Source: a virus. Taken from it: a DNA stretch of 61,227 nt. Each line of letters starts with the position of its first letter. Within the stretch, counting starts at the first letter, position 1. The notes beneath the pieces were generated by a model, which was not told the DNA's origin, ran no database searches, and saw only the letters and a program-made list of their open reading frames with translations. Where the stretch lies: the IMG/VR virus record IMGVR_UViG_3300020274_000004, positions 1 to 61,227 of that record, one strand, 5' to 3'. Positions 40,501 through 47,675 of the stretch are shown in pieces. A program made the translations under genes and the position numbers.

Positions 40501-43500
40501 GATCTGCCAGGAATTTGACCAACATAAAGATGCTTACTACCAAGAGCAGTAGAAGGAACTGTAGATTGAATTGCTTGAATACCGTTAACATATACGGTAA
40601 AGACATTTCCTTCTTTCTTCAATCCAATGAATTGCCATGTGTTATCGGCAAACATGTTATTGAGACTGGACTGTCCTGCACCAGATGCATTGTTAATCTT
40701 AGTAGATCCATTAGTTACAACAAGTTCTAAGTATCCAGTGCTTACATCATAATACAACCAAAGACCACCAGTTGCCTCTTCAGCATCACCGATAGCAATA
40801 AGAGTATGTTGAGTAATACCAGAAACTGCAGTTGTAGCAGTATTCTTGAATATCATCATCTCAACAGTGAAATCACTATTGAGTTTTGCCCCTAATTGAG
40901 CAGAAGTAATTTGTAAGTTAGATTGAGTCCAAGTACTTTGACCAGTTGCATAACCATTAATCTTAGCAACATTATCAGCATATGTGATAGAGTTGTTTGT
41001 TGATGTAGAAGTTAATGTATAATGAGTAGTTGTATCAGCATTAGATCCTGATGTGAATGGGAAGATAAACTCATTTCTATTCCACTGAGTTTGACCTGCA
41101 ACATGGATATCACCAGAATTATCAACATCTACAGCATATGCTGTGATGCCTTCAATATTATTTTGAGTAAACTGATTGGTGGTGTGATTCTTGATCTTTC
41201 CATCATATCCAATCTTAACAGTATCAACTGTAGTTAAAGTATCCGTATTATTAGTGCTAGTAAATGCAATATTCAAATCACCAAAGATATCGATTGCAGA
41301 ACTAGGAGCAACACTTACTGATCCTCCAGATGGAGCAACATAACGATAATTCCAGATAAATGTGCCATTTGCATCAATCTTACCAACCCAGAAACTATCT
41401 TTAGTAGTATCATCAGATTTAAGTCTTAGACCACCAGTAACATAAAGTTCTTTAAATTCATCAATAGTGATACTAGTATTCATGATTGAATACAAACTAT
41501 TAGTAAACTGTTTGATCCAATTTACAGTAATTGCATTAGTACCAAAAGCAATCTTAGCAACACCAGTATCGATGTCTGCTTCATTTACAGTGCTTGCAAG
41601 TTCTAAGGATGCATATACATCAGTTCCATCAATAACAATATCGGTAATCTTCTCTGACTTATTAGGAGAAGCAAGTTTTCTCTTAATTGCAAAGTTACCA
41701 CTAGTATCAATAGATGCAATAAAGGCATCATAAGGTGCACCAGAGTTAGTATTGGTATATCCTCCAATAATGAATCTAGTATCAGAGTATTTCTGAATTG
41801 CAGTGATAAAGTCGCCACGAGTAGAACCAGAGATACCTGCATAACCTTTTTGGAAGGTTAATGCTGCACTTAGTCCGTTTGCTGCTTCAGTATACTTACA
41901 AAGAACGATATCAGGATTATATGCAGCAAGAATAGAACTATTGGGACTGTTTTGACCAACAACCCAAATATCCTTACCATCAACATATAATTTAAGGAAT
42001 TCAGAGTCTTCCTGACCACCTGCAAGTTCTAAACTTGCTTCCCACTCTTTAACACCAGTAGCAGAAAGTTTTGCAACAACTGCAACATCATTTGATGCAG
42101 CATCATAAGTTTTACCACAGATATAAACTTCTTTAGAATCATTGATATAAACATCACTGATTTTAACGTAATTTCTATTTACAAACTTAGCAACGTAATA
42201 ATCTGCTTTCTTAAAGACCTGAGGATGAGATAAGATGACACGAGGGTTACTTGTATAACCATAACCAGAGTTAATAATATTAACAGTGTCAATAGAACCA
42301 ACAGAACTTACAACTGCTTCAAGTCTACCACCAGTTCCGTTACCATCAATAATAATGGTTGGGGGAATGTCAGTATTATAACCTGATCCAGTTTGATTAA
42401 TTACAATTTGTTCAATACCTTTAAACTGTCTAACTGTAAACGTCTTATTGGTATTGTCCATAACAGGAGTATAGTCAATAAAGACACTATCTCCTGGTTG
42501 TAGGTTGTGAGGATTGACTGTAGTAAGTTTACCGAAGTTATTACCACTAATGTTCTCAAATGTATATGCTTCGACTGCTTCACCTCTAATTCTAGCAACA
42601 CGAGCAGAAACACCACTACCATCAGTATCAGAATTATCAAAGATCAATCTGTCATTGACCTGATAGTTAATACCTGGGTTCTCAACTGTAAATCCAGTTA
42701 CAGAAGCGTCTTCAAACTTAGTAGTAGTTTCAACTTCAATATCAACCTTAGAGTCAAACTTAACTTTAGGGAAATAGTCAAATAACTGTAATGGTGACTC
42801 TTCAAAGACTTGATCGGGATCATCAGTTTCATCTTGCTCGATAACACCGCTTCTATCTTCGTCTTCTATGTCAAACAGTAAGATATCACCATTCTCTAGT
42901 GTTAGAGCGTTTGTAGAGGCATTTGGTGCCCTCTCAACGTCAATATCAACATTCTCGTAAGGATCACGATATCTAACAACTCCAGTAGGAATGTTTTGCT
43001 GTACCGCAGTAGGACTTAAGTTCCAAGTATCAACAACAGAGTTGAAATCAGGACCCATCACATATGGGAACAGTGGATTACCATCTTCAGTAGCATCAAT
43101 AGTAACAAAGTAGCAATATCTACCTTCTGGATACTCAGGAGTCTTACAGAATCTACCATTGTACTGATCTAATGCACCAAGACCAAAAACGTATTCATAG
43201 TCTTCAATAAACTTACCTGCTGCTTCTGCAGAAAGTAAAGGTCCCGCTGTTCTGACGGGATTTGGATTAGAGTCAACATTATAGACAAGATTTGTCTTGA
43301 GTCTATAGGAGGTGTTGAGTTTTGTGATGGAAGATGATTGATCAGTAGGATCGGAGTAACCATAAGGACCATAAATCGGGTTACCATCAAATGCCCAACC
43401 AATAATAGGAGAGTGAATCAATCCCTCTTCTCGTTCCTTAATTAATCCTGCTGTATTCTCAAATAAGTTATCACCAAGGATGTATCTCAGTGTTTGAGGA

Positions 43501-46500
43501 TTTGATAAGTGAGCATACTCACCACCATACTGGTTATTAAATCCCTCAAAGACAGAACCCTTAGCATTATCAAATGTAGTAGTTTCTTGTAAGTTATATG
43601 TCCATTCAAAAACGTTAGCACTAAATGCTGCCTCTGAACCAACAGAGTTTAGATTGATAATTGTAGTTCCTTGAGTATATCCAATACCTTTGTTAATAAT
43701 AGTGATACCAGTCACTCTACCCGCATTTTCACCATCAGTATCGATGGTTGCTCTAGCAACAGCACCAAAACCTTGACCTTGAATAGTAATCTCAGGAGCA
43801 GTTGTATATCCAGAACCTGCAGAGATGATAGCAATAGAAATAATTCTACCGTTAGCAACGATTGCTTGTGCAACAGCACCACTACCAGAACTCAATGTGA
43901 CATTAGGAGTAGAGGTGTAGGATTGACCACCTGATCCAACAGTAACTGCTTGAATAGGACCACGAACAGATGCAGTTGCTTGTGCACCAGTACCACCGCC
44001 ACCAACAATAGTGATAGAAGGTTGTGAGGTATATCCAGTACCGCCTGAGTTGATTAGAATTCTAGATACAACGCCTTTTGTAATAATAGCAGTTGCAGAC
44101 GCTCCAGAACCGCCTCCACCAACGATAGAGACCAGAGGAGAAGAAGTAAACCCAGAACCCGCTGCAGTAACAGTGATTTCGGAGACAGAACCGTTAACAG
44201 TAACGTTTGCAGTTGCTCCAGTTCCTCCACCACCACTAATTGTTAAAACTGGTGGAGATGCAGCATCATAGTCTTTACCCGCATTTGTAATAGCAACACT
44301 AGTTACAGCACCAAAAGTTTTCTTAATAGTTGACTTGTAAGACCAGATAGATACGCCATTTACCCAAGTTCCAATAGGACCTGGATTAACACTGTTCTTA
44401 GTAGAGATTGTTTGTGAAACAATCGGGAAACGATTTAATTTACGTTGGTTTCCTGGAAGAAGGGCAGATCCTGGGAAAGGACCAATCTTGTAGTTAGGAA
44501 TACCAGTAGATGCTAAGTAAGCATGCTGTGTATTGAAGAACGAGTTCTGAACGTTAGTTGTATAAGGACCAACAGCATTCAATACTGCAGTGCTATCAGA
44601 CTTACCTTTGTTTAAGTCAACAGATACTAGAATATTACCTTGTGGTGTTACAGTTGCAGGTTGAGGTAATTGATATTGGAATACAGTATTACTATCTCTA
44701 GATGTTACAAGGAACGTTCCGTTATAGATGATTGGGTTTGCACCATAAACAGTAACCTGATCACCAACCAACAAACCATGATTGTTTGAGCAAGTAATAG
44801 TTGCAAACTGATTGTTAATGCCTCCAAACGTAACGCTAGTTACATTAATAAGTTTTTTTACGTTATATAACCATGTCGTCAAGTGGGGATCGATGCTAGT
44901 TCCACCTAGTTTCGACACAGTGAGTTTATCACCAGGTAAGTAATAAGATCCAGTGTCAGTAAGGGTAGTCTGTTGTGCATCAACAATACCAACAACATTC
45001 AAGACAACTTCTTGAGGAGTGCCTTTATTAACGAATACAGTGAAGTTGGATGTAACTTGAGTTGCAGAATCCCAATCTTCTACAATATTGTTAGCAGAAC
45101 GAGTACACTCAATAAACTGGTTAAGTGATTTCTCTTTGTATTGTACAAGTTCAGATCCAGTGCCTCTACCAATTACAAACTCACCGTTTCTTTCTGGCCA
45201 ACCAATAGTAGAGTCAACCGTAATGATTGAATCGGTTGTATTAAGAGGTTCTGCAAGTTTTGTTTTGTATGGTACGGTAAACGTCCCAACAATAGTTTCT
45301 TCAGAGAGAACAAGTTCAAAAATCTCTACATCTGAAGTTTTGATTGAAATATAGTTTTCAACTAGTGCACTTGCATTAGTTACATTAGGATCTGCAATAT
45401 CTGCTTCTTGAGTAAGCAAACCATCTCTAATATCATCAGGATTACCACTTACTAAGGTTGCACGCAAAATGGTATCAATAGACCAAGTTGCAGCAGAGGG
45501 TTTAATGATTTGGTCTTTTGGATATGTAACCGTTACAGTTTCACCGTAAAGTAACTTGAACAGATATGCAATACTGAATGAAGTACCTTTAGATGAATAA
45601 AAATCTTTAATAGTTTTGATCGCTGTACGAACATCGATCTTCTTATAGTCAAGTTCTGGAACATCTGGTAAGAATTGTTCTGTATACTTGTCTAATAATC
45701 TCTTGATAAACAACGCATCAAGACATTTTACATTTGCGCCAATAGCAGCACTTGCAGCAATAGTATTGTTGGTGAATACCGCGTTACCATCCTCAGTATA
45801 CTTTGTAATTCCAGATGCTGCTCTTGCACATCCAGTAAACGCTGCTTTGTTGTATCCATTACCCGCTTCTGTTACAACAAAACCAGTAACTTCATTTAAT
45901 CCAATCTCAACAGATGCTTTTGCTTGAGGAGGTGCTTGAATTACAATCTCAGGAGGATTAGCAGCAGAATATCCGCTACCAAAGGCAGTAATATTAATAT
46001 CTGTAATTTGACCGTTGAAAATTGAAGCAACAGCAGTTGCACCAGTTCCACCGTTGATTCTATTGTCTACAATGTACACTGAAGGCACATCATCATATCC
46101 GCTGCCACCATTCAGTAGATCAACTCTAATAACACGCCCATCACCATCAACAATGGTTTCTAATACTTGTGCACCTACAGGATCGATAATAGCAACCCTA
46201 GGTGTAGTAGTGTATCCTTGTCCTGCATTCAAAACTGTAATGCTGGTGACCTTACCATCAGCAAGATCTGCTCTCAATGCTGCCTTGATTGGGTTAGAAC
46301 CAGTTGGTTCATCAACATATACAATAGGAGCAGTAGTGTAACCAAAACCTCCGTCAGTCACGGGGATTGACATTAACTGCTCATTAGTAATCACGGGAGA
46401 TCCCAGTTTAGCACCACCAGGTTGAATAAAGGTGATTCTAGGAGTAAAAGTATAACCAGAACCAGAATTTGTAATATCAAGACCAGTAACAGCACCATCA

Positions 46501-47669
46501 GTAACAGTTGCTGAAATAGTTGCTTGACTAGAACCAGTTTTAGTTGGTGATTGTACTTGCACCACAGGAGGGTTAGAGACGCTGTAACCTCTTCCACCCT
46601 CTAATAGGGAGATTGCCTTGATACCGTTGACAAGGGCAGTTGCAGCACCACCAGAACCGTTCTCAGAGTCAATACTAACTTGAGGAGGATATTCAAAACG
46701 ATATCCAGAACCAATTTCACTGGATACAATGCTTGTTAAGTTTCCAAGATTATCTACACGAGAAAATCCAACCGCACCTGCACCGAAAGAGGGGATTGGT
46801 GCTTCTATAGAATGAATTGATAAGAAACGACCATTAAGAGGTGCTATCTTAAATACAAACTGATCTTTATCGATAAAGTAGTCAACTTTTGGTACAAGAA
46901 GTCTATTATCGTAAATTACGTTTAAATACTCTTCAACTTCTGGTTCATACTTTACACCATTACGAGTCATGGTAAATTGCTTCTTACCATCTCCAAAAGC
47001 ACCAGAAAGATTGTCTAAATTGTAAATGGTGTTCTCAACAAAACCGCTGAGATAGTAGATATAGGTTGAACCTGCATCATCAGCAGGAATCTTGGTTCTG
47101 GGTGCAGTAGTGAATACAATGTTTGATCCCGAAATTGTATAATCAACATTAGGGATTAAAATCTTACCATACAAAGATACAATCAGATGCTGTGCTGAAG
47201 GAGGAGCAATCGGACTGTCTTGGGATGTTAATGGGAATTGAGTAGCAGTGCTATCAAATGAGGAAAGGAGACTTGCAAGAGTAGTCCACTTAAGTTTTAC
47301 CTGCTCATAAGAAATACCTGGAGACAGGGCAACACTAGGAGACTTATCAACACTTTCGTAGAATATAACTTCATCACCAACTAGAATAGATCCATTCTCT
47401 TCTAGGAAAGGATCAATACTTTCTACAACGATCTTATCATCTGTTACACTAACTGGTTCTACAACCGTAGTTGCACCATCTAGGATACCGATATCAAGTT
47501 TGTCGATATCGAGATACTGAAGGAAGTTATTAAGTATGTTTTGCCCCAGACCAGTTTTTTCTTGAGACTTGTAGTAATACTCAAGAAACTTATTAAACAG
47601 GGGATATTCTGATCCAATGAAGTCTGGTGATTGAGACTCAATCGACTGGGATACCTTATTGATGTTCAT
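28545..47669 (-). CDS. Giant modular virion protein, 6374 aa, in the gp7 position
   Basis: An unbroken 19.1-kb frame. Modules in order, by approximate residue: an N-terminal helical anchor (SPDFIGSEYPLFNKFLEYYY) at 1-100; GxGYT beta repeats at 310-600 and 1120-1340; a YHYH domain at 1410-1546 (IIGWAFDGNPIYGPYGY); an acidic linker near 1610; a beta-propeller-like region at 1830-2200 (FIIGGYTN...DAFIASID); a LamG-like sandwich at 2240-2410; GxGYT repeats near 3020-3230; a second LamG-like sandwich at 4050-4220 (AGFTIECYIRPSD, THVVVQRSSTTTKIFLDG); DGN-TYPR repeats at 4420-4820 between helical units at 4270-4370 and 4900-5700; and GxGYTS again near the C-terminus. Lying between gp6 and the gp8 cluster it occupies the place of T4 gene 7, and the N-terminus may dock on the baseplate while the rest forms a long fibre. 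LamG modules suggest glycan binding (inference). Confidence 0.85.
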   Translation of the reverse strand: MNINKVSQSIESQSPDFIGSEYPLFNKFLEYYYKSQEKTGLGQNILNNFLQYLDIDKLDIGILDGATTVVEPVSVTDDKIVVESIDPFLEENGSILVGDEVIFYESVDKSPSVALSPGISYEQVKLKWTTLASLLSSFDSTATQFPLTSQDSPIAPPSAQHLIVSLYGKILIPNVDYTISGSNIVFTTAPRTKIPADDAGSTYIYYLSGFVENTIYNLDNLSGAFGDGKKQFTMTRNGVKYEPEVEEYLNVIYDNRLLVPKVDYFIDKDQFVFKIAPLNGRFLSIHSIEAPIPSFGAGAVGFSRVDNLGNLTSIVSSEIGSGYRFEYPPQVSIDSENGSGGAATALVNGIKAISLLEGGRGYSVSNPPVVQVQSPTKTGSSQATISATVTDGAVTGLDITNSGSGYTFTPRITFIQPGGAKLGSPVITNEQLMSIPVTDGGFGYTTAPIVYVDEPTGSNPIKAALRADLADGKVTSITVLNAGQGYTTTPRVAIIDPVGAQVLETIVDGDGRVIRVDLLNGGSGYDDVPSVYIVDNRINGGTGATAVASIFNGQITDINITAFGSGYSAANPPEIVIQAPPQAKASVEIGLNEVTGFVVTEAGNGYNKAAFTGCARAASGITKYTEDGNAVFTNNTIAASAAIGANVKCLDALFIKRLLDKYTEQFLPDVPELDYKKIDVRTAIKTIKDFYSSKGTSFSIAYLFKLLYGETVTVTYPKDQIIKPSAATWSIDTILRATLVSGNPDDIRDGLLTQEADIADPNVTNASALVENYISIKTSDVEIFELVLSEETIVGTFTVPYKTKLAEPLNTTDSIITVDSTIGWPERNGEFVIGRGTGSELVQYKEKSLNQFIECTRSANNIVEDWDSATQVTSNFTVFVNKGTPQEVVLNVVGIVDAQQTTLTDTGSYYLPGDKLTVSKLGGTSIDPHLTTWLYNVKKLINVTSVTFGGINNQFATITCSNNHGLLVGDQVTVYGANPIIYNGTFLVTSRDSNTVFQYQLPQPATVTPQGNILVSVDLNKGKSDSTAVLNAVGPYTTNVQNSFFNTQHAYLASTGIPNYKIGPFPGSALLPGNQRKLNRFPIVSQTISTKNSVNPGPIGTWVNGVSIWSYKSTIKKTFGAVTSVAITNAGKDYDAASPPVLTISGGGGTGATANVTVNGSVSEITVTAAGSGFTSSPLVSIVGGGGSGASATAIITKGVVSRILINSGGTGYTSQPSITIVGGGGTGAQATASVRGPIQAVTVGSGGQSYTSTPNVTLSSGSGAVAQAIVANGRIISIAIISAGSGYTTAPEITIQGQGFGAVARATIDTDGENAGRVTGITIINKGIGYTQGTTIINLNSVGSEAAFSANVFEWTYNLQETTTFDNAKGSVFEGFNNQYGGEYAHLSNPQTLRYILGDNLFENTAGLIKEREEGLIHSPIIGWAFDGNPIYGPYGYSDPTDQSSSITKLNTSYRLKTNLVYNVDSNPNPVRTAGPLLSAEAAGKFIEDYEYVFGLGALDQYNGRFCKTPEYPEGRYCYFVTIDATEDGNPLFPYVMGPDFNSVVDTWNLSPTAVQQNIPTGVVRYRDPYENVDIDVERAPNASTNALTLENGDILLFDIEDEDRSGVIEQDETDDPDQVFEESPLQLFDYFPKVKFDSKVDIEVETTTKFEDASVTGFTVENPGINYQVNDRLIFDNSDTDGSGVSARVARIRGEAVEAYTFENISGNNFGKLTTVNPHNLQPGDSVFIDYTPVMDNTNKTFTVRQFKGIEQIVINQTGSGYNTDIPPTIIIDGNGTGGRLEAVVSSVGSIDTVNIINSGYGYTSNPRVILSHPQVFKKADYYVAKFVNRNYVKISDVYINDSKEVYICGKTYDAASNDVAVVAKLSATGVKEWEASLELAGGQEDSEFLKLYVDGKDIWVVGQNSPNSSILAAYNPDIVLCKYTEAANGLSAALTFQKGYAGISGSTRGDFITAIQKYSDTRFIIGGYTNTNSGAPYDAFIASIDTSGNFAIKRKLASPNKSEKITDIVIDGTDVYASLELASTVNEADIDTGVAKIAFGTNAITVNWIKQFTNSLYSIMNTSITIDEFKELYVTGGLRLKSDDTTKDSFWVGKIDANGTFIWNYRYVAPSGGSVSVAPSSAIDIFGDLNIAFTSTNNTDTLTTVDTVKIGYDGKIKNHTTNQFTQNNIEGITAYAVDVDNSGDIHVAGQTQWNRNEFIFPFTSGSNADTTTHYTLTSTSTNNSITYADNVAKINGYATGQSTWTQSNLQITSAQLGAKLNSDFTVEMMIFKNTATTAVSGITQHTLIAIGDAEEATGGLWLYYDVSTGYLELVVTNGSTKINNASGAGQSSLNNMFADNTWQFIGLKKEGNVFTVYVNGIQAIQSTVPSTALGSKHLYVGQIPGRSGSAGNFRVNEQGQFQVDNFRLRNRAITPTVPSDVSVFPTTGAFGFSYTWSDTAWFTTNLNRYDLIDYDGFALKVDKNADSARLGTISTQTNTQLGFTRTAVTPVIGSTLTMQNTGYSLSEAGFQSLDFDDATINMTPGTETLTYTQDVWSSRTATVPSPGSQKLNVSAVVKDRYFFKVTPTIKIDNIQELTINQAFRFSVGTKLRLNNDSGQFVNSGYIVRIDNENNKVYLAVNNNTWTNDTATGNLITEQFNEQSTYGIVGPIPNDINIIENFSFPLVVNTTPGTFDIDLDKYNLDGTYNAAGSQNLDSFAKFKPFATEDYSVRIDEVSGSSPFIVGSVVQLSSGDVSFNSARSTIQVTNLTGVLKITLVANLDKILQVSSVANSDEVYVITDTSHYLSKGDVIYVDGNPSQEVSGVTYDEYDGAFPVDQVISPLEFTYKLDQAAVSSPATTAGNVNIFMKSPTLKMYYGHQYIFDLSHSSLVGGNLSFAKDSLYKLEYSFNSIERVGTPGISGAGAPTPSVKLKVDESIVTNISYYFDPSRTGDDSPVVPGSYLDVVDSPYKGNFEISSIAGQTITRGADIIKFPLLNEPEGAADINQTSYGTSSTRAVGSIDSVRIVNPGGFYTRLPIVSAIQSTRQIERVQINDPGTEYAVGEYAGVPIAGDGEGGFVSITVADGTDANGVTIPGQIQKIDVTSPGKGYTTASIDIESVSGILGSGLTGSGAEVVVVIPPFGSGASIFTQGSSVGKIKKLKNNNFGYDYPHDYTLRPEITFPINAQLTSTSILDSITVTDPGTGYSQAPAVVITGGGGSGAIAEATIKNGRLDTIIVKDPGAGYSSTPIVSLRSSFNYVVNLDLGLLQFAFPHGIQNGAAVTLNAVDTGDGVEFPLSAGAVGRLNGTTTYYAIAGSANSLEPDQLKLAITPANAALGDALSYVNAGTGRQQVLTESFGGSATANVVTSTFLEGELVYQGDSLTAATATGFVSTNAGWQVGPRVLKIVDYTGEFSTGQRITGVISKSSGIMTDIKVAKGVLEIGSITKTTGQFIDDVGKPSEIIQKIQDSYYYQDFSYAVKSAVSIGEWKEILIKNVHPASFKVFGELDLNDYGFIPNKETSFQLTKSVELARDAIVPNIQNFALVEPVYSEFNNTEVLFRQKRLTSSENILTSVVQRLDDISNQFDGQKISFPLTVDGGNVVANANQLMIVLNGVVQTPGTAFEIQGDSIVFAEPPQPPASIKYVNVTISPISTVAVTFTNISGIFPTPGMTLVGTSSTARLTVTTVVGDTINGFITQGTYTIGELATVGATGFAANVAAVTSISNIGLFIFGENVTNLTGDTAKVEQINLASGAETPLAQLRYTVGAATTSIEMVAFKTDNTAADYAVTAGVFAAGTNYQLGSEIFRVDSVTTGSESTTLTVTRGQNGTLAVAHQEDSPVYGTDISVTNALTLSKVAGTYQSTPGLFDIQLNDVIIGAQSGVVASVTATATYQDPTTNEFIGQVNISEGSSFFGLLFNRITSQTYPNVVLDDISKSQIGVVDFTDNTTAFDSSFPANEQVNNYVIPYDNAVGTLQENEYIRNYKVEYGNNVGDFQASEGARIRKLTFTDRIGSGFFQAGQVIRSRDTKAEVVGANSARSTIFLGKIARSQRGGLDYNIATFSGNAQLDTAQKKFGLSSLLLDGAGDYISTDSSSDFAWGSAGFTIECYIRPSDITGTRTIFDFRASSASEVAGRLYLEAGQVRYNVNGSDLVTSGATTVTADTWTHVVVQRSSTTTKIFLDGVERGTGTDSTSYVAKPFRVGMDYAGANGFIGHIDEIRLSSTTRYSSVPFTPQNGIFQGDNNAKLLYHLDGADAQTYTDDWSGTQDFTIDEYFNNDAIRETQRQTGATGGFNQKTHRYINAADLVILNREFIAQEAVYIMKERYPYFTVVGGEINCEDDVKDILDAMVEDLRNGSNNHVWDAAALYVDRTTNPVTLLHVSDDLVESLFTYETVGKLLKYVVNNTPWSVQGDHGFTQKFDTTITESDYLSQSVTQVTPSGATYNPATGEMVVTSSGHGLVSDSTITATNATYVATTGILTITSNGHNLQNGDRIQLADNSITFTCSMDGNSTNHTYPRPNDPAALGWLEVQNKTTNTFELNVGKSTAVNYQPTGATYDPSTGIAVLTLPNNNLEVGQSIKIAQDSLTFSRGTGGNGTLPASDKIVSITQNGVTSTATGAIYDPATGVLQITQNAHGFVVGDKIRIADNSLSFTCTKDGNHETKTYPRSTDPFSGRWLRISAKTDNTFTVNVGPSSAADQFAHTFVSASANGIIKKNNTITVDIGTDSNTSTHTFASATSSAVVSGGNYTHTFVSATTNGITVAGDSVFLADGAISFTCSKDGNQKITAYPRSTDPASKQVLKISAHTTDTFTINVGASSADDQYSHTFSSAVSNGITKSEYSLTDCADVVTTNNNLLDIITDTLENAAAASPTDHLATVTKVSPAYEFVGGTVNAYSEVPFIVDYHNGTTDQIYTNQIDEDARGRFRDAANLIRANRKVIVDKAAFDMLTRYPDLALNMPRNANGTSTDGTLRCKTDLGLILDGLADDLYDGGNLETITAAKFYIGASGELQHIRLQVWQSVYAHERLGFYAKQAVTGDLTYDNTDGIIVGDWGITNDAGGCANVKTAIDNLVTTINDIIAPTGSDFEIAADRLYFNRNFIAEEITGLITTEFTYLLNSIQYQAFQYPNGALGEAKCQRDLKLIIESAISDLQTGGNNSTIDAISKYLTAALTLNISQGVEQELLATVYGIEQLEALGKKAIDNLLYANGENTGGTAGAYSALHTDDAAVRDALTITDAASVKNRWSELIEIAVNILAPAKTIGRSAAKHILYNRNYYLQEIQTQTVAQFGAGSWVYDDFVNQTVNDVIHDLVITDTKKKTTAYGITISSVTGAFQVGEVVRSNVGGYATVLEYDSETNFFVIGPFTGTAWVASNTLTGKTSGATATVGAVGSPYDWYTEVANVRTLSSARLITSNISGQIAGTNLWTNPEAYQINWTPTTNVTITANQGLAPDDTQTAEDVTPNNGQNGQHEINRDFNLTAFETFDSGTVTFDTTNESFDTGAVGQTETQQFTFSGFVKTSGSQSIRFQMQLDPGGAGEQNAFFDLNLTTGATGTAFTPQGGITVDQFGAIPLGDGWYRCFITGTFSFGFTTLRSKFIIKSGSGATVWTGDGSTGVLVWGAKLTKGGLDPYQSQSGKTFFSDTEFNTKNYILELLEQYMIAALDNSLTSPSTAAGFYSFYSSADAANYTKDSISAAIRYLLQIITNQLSNDTSYIGLTTYNGISLPTKKFGTRNIPVGYNGGLNPADFVYGLLSDASAEVESITLNEGLVVQVYSRFRIDGDITDGPYTMNEVVAKQGAPSITGVVYGFHEDANYKYLDVKITAGPWAITDNIVGATNSTTAQISAIETRVHIIDLKGDFVADIPFKGYTSGATAQPTSFLKAEAAVTDNTGGKLTVDTESLLGTFEKTAVVYPSASRQFITVSKYAGLDIGVGDRIASVGYKRFGINIISGLNNFTVGNRLYKVISGVQDSATFGIITDVDIANNYVYMVEFQGTFSQGDQIGDYGLAATFPVGYASISTIVTTAGAGAALVQDVRPDGINKRLYLSDVTGTFGIRDAIKGPDSYGAVILTQVDLKARVKRSFKGFDGTQTTFDLSQNNGTAYLPDPAGHLLIFVNGILQPPGATNAYTAFSNQIQFTEAPDLGASFTGFYIGKLRQLDDISFEFDSLRQSFNLKRNDVFYSLTLTEGVQSSVIRPENNIICSLNGVIQEPGVGFEIVGSRIIFSEIPRFGSTFVAFSYVGSEADVDAAEVVPPIEPGDFIDIQGETSDREVAVIESSNSLITFDYLGSVFGQNASATALLTSGFIDKVQVTGGGSGYTSRPTVRIDSISGFDGNIRALVGVAGVELSATGTGYQNPGISIDTVVPDDYVAPDLSQYGEELVDPETP

Positions 47670-47675
47670 CTACGC

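Noticed and set aside
7336-47669. CRISPR-like spaced repeats in the structural genes
   Set aside because: The repeats are in-frame protein modules of variable length and sequence, with no constant repeat or unique spacers.
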